Of a stretch of DNA of 64,000 nucleotides, positions 34,787-43,731 are shown one piece after another. The first letter of the stretch is position 1, and each line of letters opens with the position of its first letter. The translations under genes and the position numbers were made by a program. This stretch comes from Alphaproteobacteria bacterium LSUCC0684. Lineage in GTDB: Bacteria; Pseudomonadota; Alphaproteobacteria; Puniceispirillales; UBA1172. Under the pieces are notes generated by a model that did not search any database, had not been told where the DNA came from, and was given only the letters and a program-made list of their open reading frames with translations. The stretch lies in contig CP166130.1 in the NCBI GenBank assembly GCA_041228335.1, positions 1,698,638 through 1,762,637 on the forward strand, in the 5' to 3' direction.

Positions 34787-35086
34787 ATGATAGATCCCAC
34801 GAGCACGATGCCATCCTTGAGCCAGATCAACGGGGAGAAAACCATCAAAGGGCTCAATACTGAAAAGGACCTGCGCGAGGTCGCCGAACAGTTCGAGGCG
34901 ATTTTCCTCAACCAGTTCCTGAAACAGGCGCGGCAGGCGAAACTTGCCGATGATATCCTGTCGAATTCAGCATCGAAGACCTATCAGGAAATGCTCGATC
35001 AGCAATACGCGTCCATGCTTTCGGGTGATGTCGATCTCGGGATCGCCGAGGCGTTGATGCGGCAATTCGGCCGCAACGTGGAGTAA
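34787..35086 (+). CDS. flgJ: Rod-binding protein FlgJ (no muramidase domain)
   Basis: A 99-residue protein equal to the N-terminal rod-binding half of FlgJ (VAEQFEAIFLNQFLKQARQA; YQEMLDQQYASML). The C-terminal muramidase found in enterobacteria is absent, as is usual in alphaproteobacteria, which employ a separate lytic transglycosylase. None is visible in this window. It lies 9 bases after flgI and 3 bases before flgK. Confidence 0.88.
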   Translation: MIDPTSTMPSLSQINGEKTIKGLNTEKDLREVAEQFEAIFLNQFLKQARQAKLADDILSNSASKTYQEMLDQQYASMLSGDVDLGIAEALMRQFGRNVE

Positions 35087-35089
35087 GCC

Positions 35090-38000
35090 ATGGCCGGCTT
35101 GATGGATATCGGCAAATCCGGCTTGCAATCCTACCGTGAGGCGCTCTCGGTAACCGGCCAGAATATCGCCAATATCAATACCGATGGCTATAAACGGCGC
35201 GAGGCCTCCCTTGCCGAGGTTACGGGGGCATCGGGGGGAATAACTGCCCTGTCTTCACAACAAGGGCTGGGTGTCCGTGTTGAGGAAATCCGCCGGTCAT
35301 TTGATGAATTCCTGCTCAACAAGGCGCGGAATGCGCGCTCCAACGCTGCAAGTATTGAAAATTATCTGGACAGTATTTCCCAGCTTGAGGATATCCTTCT
35401 GCCAGGCGATTCAAATATCGGCAATGCCATTGGCCAGTTTTTTGAAACGTTGCAAGAAGTCGCGGCAAATCCCTCTGAAACCGGCCCCAGAATGATGGTG
35501 ATGCACAGTGCAGATTATCTGACAAGCCTCTTCCATCAGACTGCAAAACTGGCAGATGAGATGCAGCGAGGACTGCTGACCCAGAGCGAACAGGCTATCA
35601 CTGAAATCAATTACCTGACCAATAATCTGGCGAATATCAATCGCAACATCATTTCATCGGGAAAGAACGCGCAGAATGCCTTGCTCGACAACCGGGACGC
35701 ACTGATTGACAAGATCAGCGAATATGTCAATGTCACCATCCAGCTGGAAAACAGCGGTGCCGCCGTGGTGACCCTTGGAGACACATTCAGCGGCCCGGCA
35801 CTGGTCACTGGTAGCAAATCTCATGATATCAGCGTCCAGAAGGGCAATGAACGGTTGAATTTCTTTGTCCAGAAGGACGCAACCAACGTTCTCACTTCAC
35901 AGGTCACGAATGGTAGCCTGAAAGGCTATAGCGATGCCTATATGGCTATCGCTGACACGCTCAAATCCCTTGATAATCTGGCCTATAAACTGATTCAGGA
36001 TATCAACAGTATCCACCAGCAGGGCATCGATCTTGAAAGCCAACCGGGCGGACTTTTTTTCCATGATATAAATTTCAATGTCATCCCCAGTCCTTCCAAC
36101 ATGGGAAGCGGGGGCGCAACAATAGAAATCATTGATTTTTCCCAGGTCAAATCCGATGAAATCATTTTCAGTCATGATGCCGATCAGAACATCTGGGCAG
36201 CCCGCGACAAAACAAATGCCTTGATTGCGAGTGGCCGCGACAGCATATCCCTGCCCGGGATGAAAATCAGTTTCACCGGTGACCCAGCACCTGGCGATGA
36301 AATCAGCCTGCACCCCATGAAAGGTTCTGCAGAGGCCATCTCCCTTGCCATATCACGGCCTGAAGACATCGCCGCAGCATTGCCCTTTCTGATCTCTTCC
36401 AAAGTCACCAACGCAGGTAACGCCACCCTAACGGCCACCGCAGTGGATACTTACGAAACACCAACAAATCTGCCCAAACTGCAGGATGTCATAGCTAATG
36501 GGCATTCAGCCACAGGCTCATCACAGTTTATGCGTGATGGCGCCGTCGCGCTGATCCCGGCTGATGTTGAACATATTGATTTGATGAGCCTTATACAGCA
36601 GTCGAGCATTCATTTCGGCATGCCGGAAGCCGCCATTTCCGGTGTCAGCACCATCAGCCTGACAAGCCAGCAAGGCAATAATACCCCCAAAACTTATACT
36701 TTTGATCTCAGCGCCTATGCCAGTACCCTTAACAGTGCCTCCAGCGATGCCGGTTTCAGTTGGACCGACGCCGAGCAAATCGCACGGCTGATGAATGTCG
36801 GGGCATTGAAAGCCACGAACGGCGTTGATCCGGGGGAGTTCACGCTCAGCGAAATTGGGGGCCATGCTTCGGGAGCTGGCGGCAATCTCAATATTGCGCT
36901 GCATACAGATACATTTACCGCTGGCAACGCATTGTTCAGCAGCTATCCTACCATAGCAGGCGTGGTATCTGAACGAATTGACAAAGCTTCAGACATTCAG
37001 GTCTTCACTCGTGAAGGACGGCATATTGCCGGAACCAGCTTTACCGGGATTGCCAGCCTCGTGACGGCTGAAAACGGATTTTATTCTGCTGCTGAATACC
37101 GCGATGACTACCTCAACCGCACGGATGATGCGGGTTATATGGGCATGACCGTGAAGACGAGTGCTGACTTCGCCGACGAACTCATCAACGTCAGTGACAC
37201 GGATACCGGACATCGCATCAGCTTTGACCGGATTAATGAAATCGATGGCGCTGACGGCACCTTTGATGGCAGCCGCGCTTCCGCTGGTATTTTTGACTAC
37301 ACGGTTTCGGTCGGCGGATTTTCAGCGCAGCTGGACGAAGGAAACGTGGATGGTCATTCAGCAGAAGCCATAGCCAAAGCAGCGATCGAAGTCTTCCGAA
37401 GCAATGCCCCGATCCCAAGTCTTGCAGGCCTTTCCAGCCTTATTTCAACCGCCAGTTTCACTATAACGGCCGACCAGAAAACCACCCTCGATACCGATGG
37501 TGAACTGAAGGTCACCTATAGCGGCATCGATTATTATCTTGGCAAGGATGGCAGCAGTTACACCATCACTGGCGGTCGGGCGGACAAACTGAGCCTCAGT
37601 TTTGATCCAGCCACCAGAACAGTGACAACAACCTATCCTGAACTGCCGGAAGACGGCGCCGCAGTTGCCCTGGCTTTCGAGGGCCAGACATACATGCTCA
37701 GCATGAAGGACGGTGAGGTCGCGGTCACCGGAGGCGAGCCCGGACGGCTTATTGCTCGATATGATAATAATTTCAGATTGCAGATCTCCGCCAGTAACGG
37801 GAGCATAAGCCGAAGTGACATAACTATCGTAGATGACGCCACCTTGAGCAATAATCTGGGTATGGCCAAAGTCTTCGGCCTTATCACCGACACCGCTTCA
37901 CCTGTCACCAGTTTTGCCAATGATACCGGATATACCATACCTGATTTCGATATCACCATCGACGGCGCGAGCCTTGTTGTCAACAAGGATGCAGACCACC

Positions 38001-38689
38001 TCGATGACGTGATCGCGATTTCCACAAATGTCGGCACCAAGATCGGCGAACGCATCACCCTGAAGGGCCTGCCGCGGGAGGAACTTCTTGTCTTTATCAC
38101 CGGAAGCGATGATGGCAACGGGGTACGAGCGCGCTCAATCAGCGCGGTCTATGACATGGCTCCAGATACCGGCCCCGCCTTGCCGCGTGATCTCACGGTC
38201 AGCGTTGTGGATGCGCAAAAAGGCATCTTCGAGGTCATTGACACAGCCACCAATAGTTCGCTTGCGACACGCCAGCTGGATGCAGAAGGGGTGGCTTCTT
38301 GCCTGGGCTATCGCTTTACCTTCGACGGGACCATCCTGAAGGATGACGCGTATTTCATTTCCAACAACGACGGCGGCGTGTTTGATAATCGCAACATCCA
38401 GCGGATGATTGACCTGAAGGTCAGAGGCAAGGATCAGCAAGGTGGTTTTCAGGAAATTTTTTCCAATCTGGTGCTTGGAATAGGGGCTGATATACAATCC
38501 AACAAACTGAATGCCGAAGCGGCTTCAGCGCTCAAAGATGCCAGTATCGAAGCCGAAGCCATGTATACCGGCGTCAATCTCGACACTGAGGCATCACAAC
38601 TGATTGAATACCAGCAGGCGTATCAGGCCTCGGCACGCATCTTGCAAACCGCAAGGGAAATCTTCCGGGATTTGCTGGAAATGATCTAA
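35090..38689 (+). CDS. flgK: Giant hook-associated protein 1 FlgK
   Basis: A 1199-residue HAP1, about twice the typical length. N-terminal QSYREALSVTGQNIANINTD and C-terminal NLDTEASQLIEYQQAYQASA are canonical. The middle ~700 residues carry extra beta-rich domains, paralleling the expansion of FlgE. No stop or frameshift breaks it. Its base composition is more AT-rich than the upstream operon genes. Confidence 0.92.
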   Translation: MAGLMDIGKSGLQSYREALSVTGQNIANINTDGYKRREASLAEVTGASGGITALSSQQGLGVRVEEIRRSFDEFLLNKARNARSNAASIENYLDSISQLEDILLPGDSNIGNAIGQFFETLQEVAANPSETGPRMMVMHSADYLTSLFHQTAKLADEMQRGLLTQSEQAITEINYLTNNLANINRNIISSGKNAQNALLDNRDALIDKISEYVNVTIQLENSGAAVVTLGDTFSGPALVTGSKSHDISVQKGNERLNFFVQKDATNVLTSQVTNGSLKGYSDAYMAIADTLKSLDNLAYKLIQDINSIHQQGIDLESQPGGLFFHDINFNVIPSPSNMGSGGATIEIIDFSQVKSDEIIFSHDADQNIWAARDKTNALIASGRDSISLPGMKISFTGDPAPGDEISLHPMKGSAEAISLAISRPEDIAAALPFLISSKVTNAGNATLTATAVDTYETPTNLPKLQDVIANGHSATGSSQFMRDGAVALIPADVEHIDLMSLIQQSSIHFGMPEAAISGVSTISLTSQQGNNTPKTYTFDLSAYASTLNSASSDAGFSWTDAEQIARLMNVGALKATNGVDPGEFTLSEIGGHASGAGGNLNIALHTDTFTAGNALFSSYPTIAGVVSERIDKASDIQVFTREGRHIAGTSFTGIASLVTAENGFYSAAEYRDDYLNRTDDAGYMGMTVKTSADFADELINVSDTDTGHRISFDRINEIDGADGTFDGSRASAGIFDYTVSVGGFSAQLDEGNVDGHSAEAIAKAAIEVFRSNAPIPSLAGLSSLISTASFTITADQKTTLDTDGELKVTYSGIDYYLGKDGSSYTITGGRADKLSLSFDPATRTVTTTYPELPEDGAAVALAFEGQTYMLSMKDGEVAVTGGEPGRLIARYDNNFRLQISASNGSISRSDITIVDDATLSNNLGMAKVFGLITDTASPVTSFANDTGYTIPDFDITIDGASLVVNKDADHLDDVIAISTNVGTKIGERITLKGLPREELLVFITGSDDGNGVRARSISAVYDMAPDTGPALPRDLTVSVVDAQKGIFEVIDTATNSSLATRQLDAEGVASCLGYRFTFDGTILKDDAYFISNNDGGVFDNRNIQRMIDLKVRGKDQQGGFQEIFSNLVLGIGADIQSNKLNAEAASALKDASIEAEAMYTGVNLDTEASQLIEYQQAYQASARILQTAREIFRDLLEMI

Positions 38690-38702
38690 GACAGAGGCAT
38701 TC

Positions 38703-39605
38703 ATGCAGGTCAGTACAAAAGTATTTAACGATCAGGCTCTTGCTCGCTTTGGTGAAGCATCCAAAGAGATACAGAATGTTCAGGCCAGAATAGCCACGGG
38801 CAAAAATCTGCTGCGCGCATCGGATGATCCCGTGGCTGCTGTGGAAATATCTTTCGCCAAGGACAAGCAGAAAACGCTGCTGCGATTTCAGGATAATATC
38901 GCGCGCGTGAAGGACCGACTTGAACTGACCGAAATTTCCATGACAGAAATGCAGAATATCCTGACGCGAATTTACGAACTTACCATTCAAGCCAAAAATG
39001 ACACATACAGCACCGCCGACCGTGAGGCCATACGGCAGGAAATACTCACCCTGAAAGACATGATGGTCACTCTGGGCAATACACAAGACTCTAATGGAGA
39101 CGCCATATTCGCCGGCTACAAATCTGATGTAATACCATTCAAGGAAAATGAGCAGGGTGTAGTTCAGTTTTTTGGTGATCAGGGTGTAGCTCGCCTGCAG
39201 ATATCTGAAACCCTGATGGCCGCCACTGCCATCAACGGCGTTGACGCTTTCATGCGAGTCAACACAGAGACCGGGTACAAAGATGTTTTCTCCATTGTCG
39301 ACGGTATCATCGACAATATGGGGGATATAAGCACGAACACCACCATCATTGGTGAAATCAAATCCAGCCTGAGCCATTTCAGTAACAAACTTACAGAAGT
39401 CGGCTCCCTCATCAATCTTGCAGACCTGCAGAATGATACGATCGAAAAAAGGCGTATGCTGGTGACCGAAGATCTCTCTGAACTGGCAGATGCCGATCTG
39501 AGCCAGCTAGTTACCACGCTGCAGTCTCTCTTGCTTAACCGTGATGCTTCCCAGCAGAGCTTTGCCCTGATTGGCCAGCAAAGCCTGTTCGATTATTTGA
39601 GATGA
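38703..39605 (+). CDS. flgL: Hook-associated protein 3 FlgL
   Basis: A 300-residue HAP3. It has flagellin-like ends: VQARIATGKNLLRASDDPVA near the N-terminus and LNRDASQQSFALIGQQSLFD at the C-terminus. It is of ordinary size, unlike FlgK and FlgE. It is the last gene of the flgG operon. No T-tailed terminator follows. The next rightward gene has its own sigma-54 promoter. Confidence 0.92.
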   Translation: MQVSTKVFNDQALARFGEASKEIQNVQARIATGKNLLRASDDPVAAVEISFAKDKQKTLLRFQDNIARVKDRLELTEISMTEMQNILTRIYELTIQAKNDTYSTADREAIRQEILTLKDMMVTLGNTQDSNGDAIFAGYKSDVIPFKENEQGVVQFFGDQGVARLQISETLMAATAINGVDAFMRVNTETGYKDVFSIVDGIIDNMGDISTNTTIIGEIKSSLSHFSNKLTEVGSLINLADLQNDTIEKRRMLVTEDLSELADADLSQLVTTLQSLLLNRDASQQSFALIGQQSLFDYLR

Positions 39606-39637
39606 TATCTAAACCGCTGATAGTAATGATTACGCGA

Positions 39638-39653
39638 TGGCACGGAAATTGCA
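39638..39653 (+). promoter_or_regulatory. Sigma-54 promoter for the sulfotransferase gene
   Basis: TGGCAC-GGAAA-TTGCA, a perfect -24/-12 pair. The start would be near 39665, leaving a 126-base leader before the ATG at 39791. It places the sulfotransferase under the same sigma factor as the hook genes. Confidence 0.85.
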
Positions 39654-39790
39654 AAAAACTACTTCTACTCTAGATACGGTAAATGCGCCCAATCAGGGAC
39701 TACGCCAGCAATCTTAGCGGATTTGGCCTCCGAATTTCCAAGCCGAAAACTTAAACAATCAAAAGAAATCTGCCTAAGGAGACATATAAA

Positions 39791-40555
39791 ATGAAAGATA
39801 CGTTCTTTGATAGAAATATTAATTTTTATGACTGGATACTTAGAAAGGATATAACGACACATGATGTCAATCGGAATATCGCAATTGTATCGACGCCTAG
39901 ATCGGGATCAACATTTTTTTGTGATGTGATTAATCAATCACAACGATTTGGTATCGCCGCGGAATGGTTTGGACCAAAACAAATAAGTGCATTTTGCACG
40001 CATACAGGTCGTGATTTCGAAAACTTCGACCTACAGGAATATGTGGACATCATATATAAACGATCTGCAAGCAATGGTACGTTCTCAGCAAATTTTCACG
40101 TCAATCACTGGGAGTTTTGGAAAAAAAGGGGTGTCGATCTCCTGAATATAGGCTGGGAAAAAATCGTATTTATAGATCGAAAAGATAAATTCTCTCAAGC
40201 AAGATCTCTCGCAACTGCAGAAAAAACCGGTTCTTGGCGAAGTATTGACGCCCCGATAGGAGATGACACATCAACTATTATAGATGTCTTGGGAGCGTTA
40301 CAAAGGCTTTATCGATGGGAAAAGACCTACATAACCTCAATTAAGCCAAGCGTCGCAGAAACTTTTTATTATGATGAATTCACAGGAAAGAATTTTAGTG
40401 AATCCTTTCATCGCTTTGCCAATACAGTAGAAGAGAAAATAGAGGGCATTATTTTTCAAAAGCCCGAACGTCTAAGCAAACAATCACACATGAATAAGAA
40501 TATTGAAACCGGTGAATTTGTGGCTTGGTTAAAGCAAATAAACCAAGATTCCTAA
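39791..40555 (+). CDS. Stf0-type sulfotransferase
   Basis: A 254-residue protein. STPRSGSTFF (residues ~34-43) is the 5'-phosphosulfate-binding loop for PAPS. FIDRKDKFSQARSLATAEKT contains the Stf0-like 3'-phosphate-binding segment, and RWEKTY lies further on. Stf0 family members move sulfate from PAPS to sugars such as trehalose. The gene is AT-rich and sits behind a perfect sigma-54 promoter between flgL and fliC. I infer that it sulfates a flagellar component or attached glycan. The Shine-Dalgarno sequence is AAGGAGA. Confidence 0.8.
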   Translation: MKDTFFDRNINFYDWILRKDITTHDVNRNIAIVSTPRSGSTFFCDVINQSQRFGIAAEWFGPKQISAFCTHTGRDFENFDLQEYVDIIYKRSASNGTFSANFHVNHWEFWKKRGVDLLNIGWEKIVFIDRKDKFSQARSLATAEKTGSWRSIDAPIGDDTSTIIDVLGALQRLYRWEKTYITSIKPSVAETFYYDEFTGKNFSESFHRFANTVEEKIEGIIFQKPERLSKQSHMNKNIETGEFVAWLKQINQDS

Positions 40556-40753
40556 ATGCTACACGTCCCCTGCATTTGTATTTGCATTGTCATGGATATT
40601 TGGAAATATCAATTTCAGCTGGTGAACCTGGGCAACCACCACCCAGTAAAGAATTTTCATTCAATGGTCTTCTTGACGAAGCTTAATCATACCATAAAGA
40701 ATATAAGCTACTTAACCTATAGTTAAGCTGGATACAAAATCAATAAACTAACC
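40556..40753. other. AT-rich convergent intergenic region
   Basis: This 198-bp gap separates the converging sulfotransferase and LicD-like genes. It holds short hairpins (ATATTTGGAAATAT near 40600; CTTAAC/GTTAAG around 40713-40730) but no GC-rich, T-tailed terminator and no gene. Confidence 0.4.
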
Positions 40754-42277
40754 CTAAACAGCGACACTCTCCAAAATTAATAGAAATTTACTGAAAGTTT
40801 CCTCAGATGGCTGAAACTCTTTTTGAACACTTCTTCTGATACACTTAATCAACGCATTACCTTTTTCGAGCGACCCGCCCTTTTGAATGAGATCGATCAT
40901 TTCATGACGCGCAACAAATCCAAATAACGCTTCGTTTTGTTTAACGAGAGCAGGTGATTGAAGTTTTACAAAGTAGAATGGGTCCGGAATATTCCAAGTC
41001 GAACCATAATTTTCACTTAACATTTTTTCATAATTACTTGGAATAAAATAATTATTGCCCATAAAACTCCGTGAAATCAAATCAAATTTCGAAAATTTAT
41101 AGTTAATTGTATACCCTATACGACTATCAATTCCATGCAAAAAATGATCGTCCCGATCATGAAAAAAGAATATGTCAAAGTCAAAACCTGTATCTTTGTG
41201 CCGAACCGGCAGGAGAAAGAGTTTGTTGCCACGCAAATCTTTTGTGGAAAAATTGAACTCCCCCGACTTCAAAAGAGCGGCCGCAACATCATATTGGCTC
41301 TCCCACCCAAATATGCCGATGTCAAAGTCCTTATCGTGATTGAATATCCGACCCTCCCGAACACAACCAAGCAAAGTACCAGAAATCAAAAAAGGTTGTA
41401 AGCCAGCGGCAACAAGAACATCATTAACACGACGGAGGGAATACTCTGCGATTTCACGAGAAAATTCTGAAACTCCTACGTTTGGAGAAACGTAAGGCAA
41501 CATGCAATCAGCAGAACTTATCGCGGCATTAAAATCACCAGAACTTAAAGAGCGCCTCATCGATATTGAATAGTTAACAAGTTTGTCTTTTACGTTGTGA
41601 TTTTTTATTATTTTTTCTGCTTCAGCAAGACCACCATTTTGAGCAACCAAAAGAGCCATGCATGCATATAGAAAATTTTTATTATTCGCATCACTAAAGC
41701 ATACCGACTGAGCAATTATTTGACAATAACTCGCCCAACGATCAAGATCTATGTTTGCAGAAAGACGATCAGAAAAAGTTGCTGAAAACCTAGCAAGAGA
41801 AACAAGGAAATTTGCAAGAAATTCGCGTTCCACACCAGATGAAGCGGAATAAATGTTATTAACTAAATCCTGCCTATTATTTAGAGCCGCAAACTTTATA
41901 AGTTGCAATCTACAATATATCGATATTTCCATCAACTCAGATCGGCAGACTTTTCGCTGATTGAAAAATAAATCCAAGCAAACGCTTAAGTCTTTCGGCA
42001 AATCTCCGGTGTCATTAATCGGGGAATTTGCGTTATACAAAAGAATTTCAAGAGCAGCCGCATTTCGGCTTTCCGGATATTCGGAAACTGCATCGATAAT
42101 TTTTGCAATCTTTTCTCGCTCACGCACGATTGATAAGATGCTTGTAAACTTAATTAACTGAATTGGATCCTTTAAAATTGGATGCGATGGAAGATCTTTT
42201 AAGTTTATCGGGTTTCTCGAAGTATTCCTGATAAAATCTATATCTTGTTCCGTAATCGCTCCATTCTTAAGTTTCAT
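40754..42277 (-). CDS. LicD/fukutin-like phosphotransferase with helical N-terminal region
   Basis: A 507-residue protein. Residues from about 285 on resemble LicD-family nucleotidyltransferase-fold enzymes: ISGTLLGCVREGRIFNHDKD then FDIGIF, and a later FDFDIFFFHDRDD. They transfer phosphocholine, phosphoribitol or phosphoglycerol from a CDP carrier to a glycan. The first ~280 residues are helical, perhaps TPR-like. The gene starts 8 bases after the cytidylyltransferase stop, which suggests that it uses that enzyme's product. The acceptor is not known; flagellin or a flagellar glycan is inferred from position. Confidence 0.7.
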   Translation of the reverse strand: MKLKNGAITEQDIDFIRNTSRNPINLKDLPSHPILKDPIQLIKFTSILSIVREREKIAKIIDAVSEYPESRNAAALEILLYNANSPINDTGDLPKDLSVCLDLFFNQRKVCRSELMEISIYCRLQLIKFAALNNRQDLVNNIYSASSGVEREFLANFLVSLARFSATFSDRLSANIDLDRWASYCQIIAQSVCFSDANNKNFLYACMALLVAQNGGLAEAEKIIKNHNVKDKLVNYSISMRRSLSSGDFNAAISSADCMLPYVSPNVGVSEFSREIAEYSLRRVNDVLVAAGLQPFLISGTLLGCVREGRIFNHDKDFDIGIFGWESQYDVAAALLKSGEFNFSTKDLRGNKLFLLPVRHKDTGFDFDIFFFHDRDDHFLHGIDSRIGYTINYKFSKFDLISRSFMGNNYFIPSNYEKMLSENYGSTWNIPDPFYFVKLQSPALVKQNEALFGFVARHEMIDLIQKGGSLEKGNALIKCIRRSVQKEFQPSEETFSKFLLILESVAV

Positions 42278-42285
42278 TTTCTCAC

Positions 42286-42696
42286 CTAGATTATCAATTT
42301 TTCCTGTTGCGAATTGGCTAACCTGGCCTTAAGCAGCGTCGTTGATATGCCAACCGTTCGAGGCAAATATTTCACCTCACAAATATCTTTCAACCAATCA
42401 AATTTTCCCCTCCAGTCATCACCCATAACAAAAAGATCGATATTAAACCTTTTTACGTCGATTACCTTCTGCTGAAAAGAATTTTCAGGGAAAACATGCG
42501 CATTTGGGACATGCAATCGGACGTCATTTGCCCTTGTAGAAAATTTATTACACGATGTCTTTCCCTTTTCCATGTTAAAGCTATCTGTGGATACGCCGAC
42601 AAAAAGATTGTTGCACATTTCGTTCGCGCGAGTAAGGATCCGCTCGTGGCCATAATGAAAGAGATCAAAGGTGCCATATGTCAGTACGTTTGTCAT
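42286..42696 (-). CDS. Glycerol-3-phosphate cytidylyltransferase (TagD/TarD type)
   Basis: A 136-residue cytidylyltransferase. The nucleotide-binding HYGH is within YGTFDLFHYGHERIL, the substrate motif is VMGDDWRGKFDWLKD, and the closing motif is PRTVGISTT. These match the Bacillus TagD/TarD glycerol-3-phosphate enzyme closely and differ from choline-phosphate types. It would make CDP-glycerol from CTP and glycerol-3-phosphate. It lies downstream of fliC, separated by a perfect hairpin, with a strong GAGGAGGG Shine-Dalgarno sequence. The partner LicD-like gene follows. Confidence 0.85.
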   Translation of the reverse strand: MTNVLTYGTFDLFHYGHERILTRANEMCNNLFVGVSTDSFNMEKGKTSCNKFSTRANDVRLHVPNAHVFPENSFQQKVIDVKRFNIDLFVMGDDWRGKFDWLKDICEVKYLPRTVGISTTLLKARLANSQQEKLII

Positions 42697-42716
42697 AATA
42701 CCCTCCTCAAAGAGAG

Positions 42717-42742
42717 TGGGCGGTAGATTTTTCTACCGCCCA
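42717..42742 (-). terminator. Perfect 11-bp hairpin between fliC and the cytidylyltransferase
   Basis: TGGGCGGTAGA pairs perfectly with TCTACCGCCCA around a TTTT loop. On the minus (coding) strand no T-run follows, so it may be a partial terminator or an mRNA 3'-end stabiliser for fliC that lets a minority of transcripts continue into the decoration genes. Confidence 0.7.
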
Positions 42743-42751
42743 TTAACTTCT

Positions 42752-43591
42752 TTATCCCTGCAAGAGGGTTAGTGCAACCTGTTTAGATGCATTTGCCTGA
42801 GCAAGCATGGCCATCGATGCTTGCTGAAGAATTTGCGTCTTTGCAAGGTTCGTTGACTCTACCGCAAAATCGGCATCTTCAATCCGTGATCGGCCAGCAT
42901 CCAAATTGATCGTAATGTTGGTCAAATTTGATACTGTGTTGTCAAGTCTATTTGAATAAGCACCGAGGTTAGCTCGCTGTGTGTTTACTGAGGTGATTGC
43001 CGTATCAATTGCATCAATTGTGTTAAGTGCACTTGAATTGCTTGCCATCGTCAACGCATTTACACTAAGTGTAGAGGATGTCATTGAACCAATTGCAACG
43101 GTAATTGTGTCAGAACCTGAAGTTGTACCTGCTCCAACGTGGAAGGTGAAGGATCCAGATGTGCCACCGGTTGCGTCAAGCAGTTTGATACCAGCCCAAG
43201 TCGTGACATTGGCAATACGATCAATCTCGTTAACAAGCTCATCAACCTCAGCCTGCAGGTTAGTACGATCATCAGTTCCGTTAGTATCATTTGCAGCTTG
43301 AACTGCTAATTCACGCATGCGCTGAAGAATGTTCACAATTTCATTGTGTGCACCTTCAGCAGTGTCAATCAATGCCTGTGCGTCCATCGCATTGCGGATG
43401 GCTTGGTTCGTGCCACGAATTTCCGAGGTCAAACGTGAAGCAATCGCCACGCCTGCCGCATCATCAGCTGCAGCATTGATACGTTTGCCGGTTGAAAGCC
43501 GCTCCATCGAGGTTTCCATCGACTTGTTGACTGACGAAGCAGCCGCGGCAGCGCCGAGGGCGCCGATATTGGTGTTGATAACTAATGCCAT
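42752..43591 (-). CDS. fliC: Flagellin, short form
   Basis: A 279-residue flagellin. N-terminal NTNIGALGAAAAASSVNKSM and SASRLTS-like AIASRLTSEIRGTNQAIRNA are typical D0/D1, as is the C-terminal ESTNLAKTQILQQASMAMLA. The central variable domain is nearly absent, so the filament surface is simple. GGAGAG precedes the ATG. A hairpin lies just 3' of the gene, upstream of the CDP-glycerol genes. Confidence 0.94.
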   Translation of the reverse strand: MALVINTNIGALGAAAAASSVNKSMETSMERLSTGKRINAAADDAAGVAIASRLTSEIRGTNQAIRNAMDAQALIDTAEGAHNEIVNILQRMRELAVQAANDTNGTDDRTNLQAEVDELVNEIDRIANVTTWAGIKLLDATGGTSGSFTFHVGAGTTSGSDTITVAIGSMTSSTLSVNALTMASNSSALNTIDAIDTAITSVNTQRANLGAYSNRLDNTVSNLTNITINLDAGRSRIEDADFAVESTNLAKTQILQQASMAMLAQANASKQVALTLLQG

Positions 43592-43731
43592 TATACTCTC
43601 CTAGCACTGTGAAATTACAACTCGCGTCAAAGTGTTAAACGACACATCTGAAAAAAAGTTAGGGGAAAATTATTTTTTTTGTTTTTATTGAATTTTCATT
43701 TATTCGGTTCTATTAAGATTTTATAAATTTC
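43592..43731. promoter_or_regulatory. Divergent AT-rich region, fliC / unknown gene; possible sigma-28 promoter
   Basis: On the minus strand TAACTTTT (about 43661-43654) is followed after 10-11 bases by GTCGTTTAA, a rough fit to the sigma-28 TAAAGTTT/GCCGATAA pattern. The match is weak, and no sigma-54 site is seen for fliC. The region diverges toward the gene at 43732. Confidence 0.3.

Larger units (their letters stand above)
39606..42751. other. Low-GC island with three decoration-type genes
   Basis: The DNA from after flgL to the fliC stop is plainly AT-rich compared with the GC-rich neighbours, and its coding genes use many A/T-ending codons. It holds a Stf0-type sulfotransferase, a LicD-like protein and a TagD-like cytidylyltransferase. 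No integrase, IS or flanking repeat is visible, so gain by transfer is inferred from composition only. The flagellin and FliD genes to the right are also moderately AT-rich. Confidence 0.55.

Noticed and set aside
40556-40753. A hidden small gene or IS remnant in the AT-rich gap
   Set aside because: No frame of useful length, no terminal inverted repeats and no transposase fragment seen.
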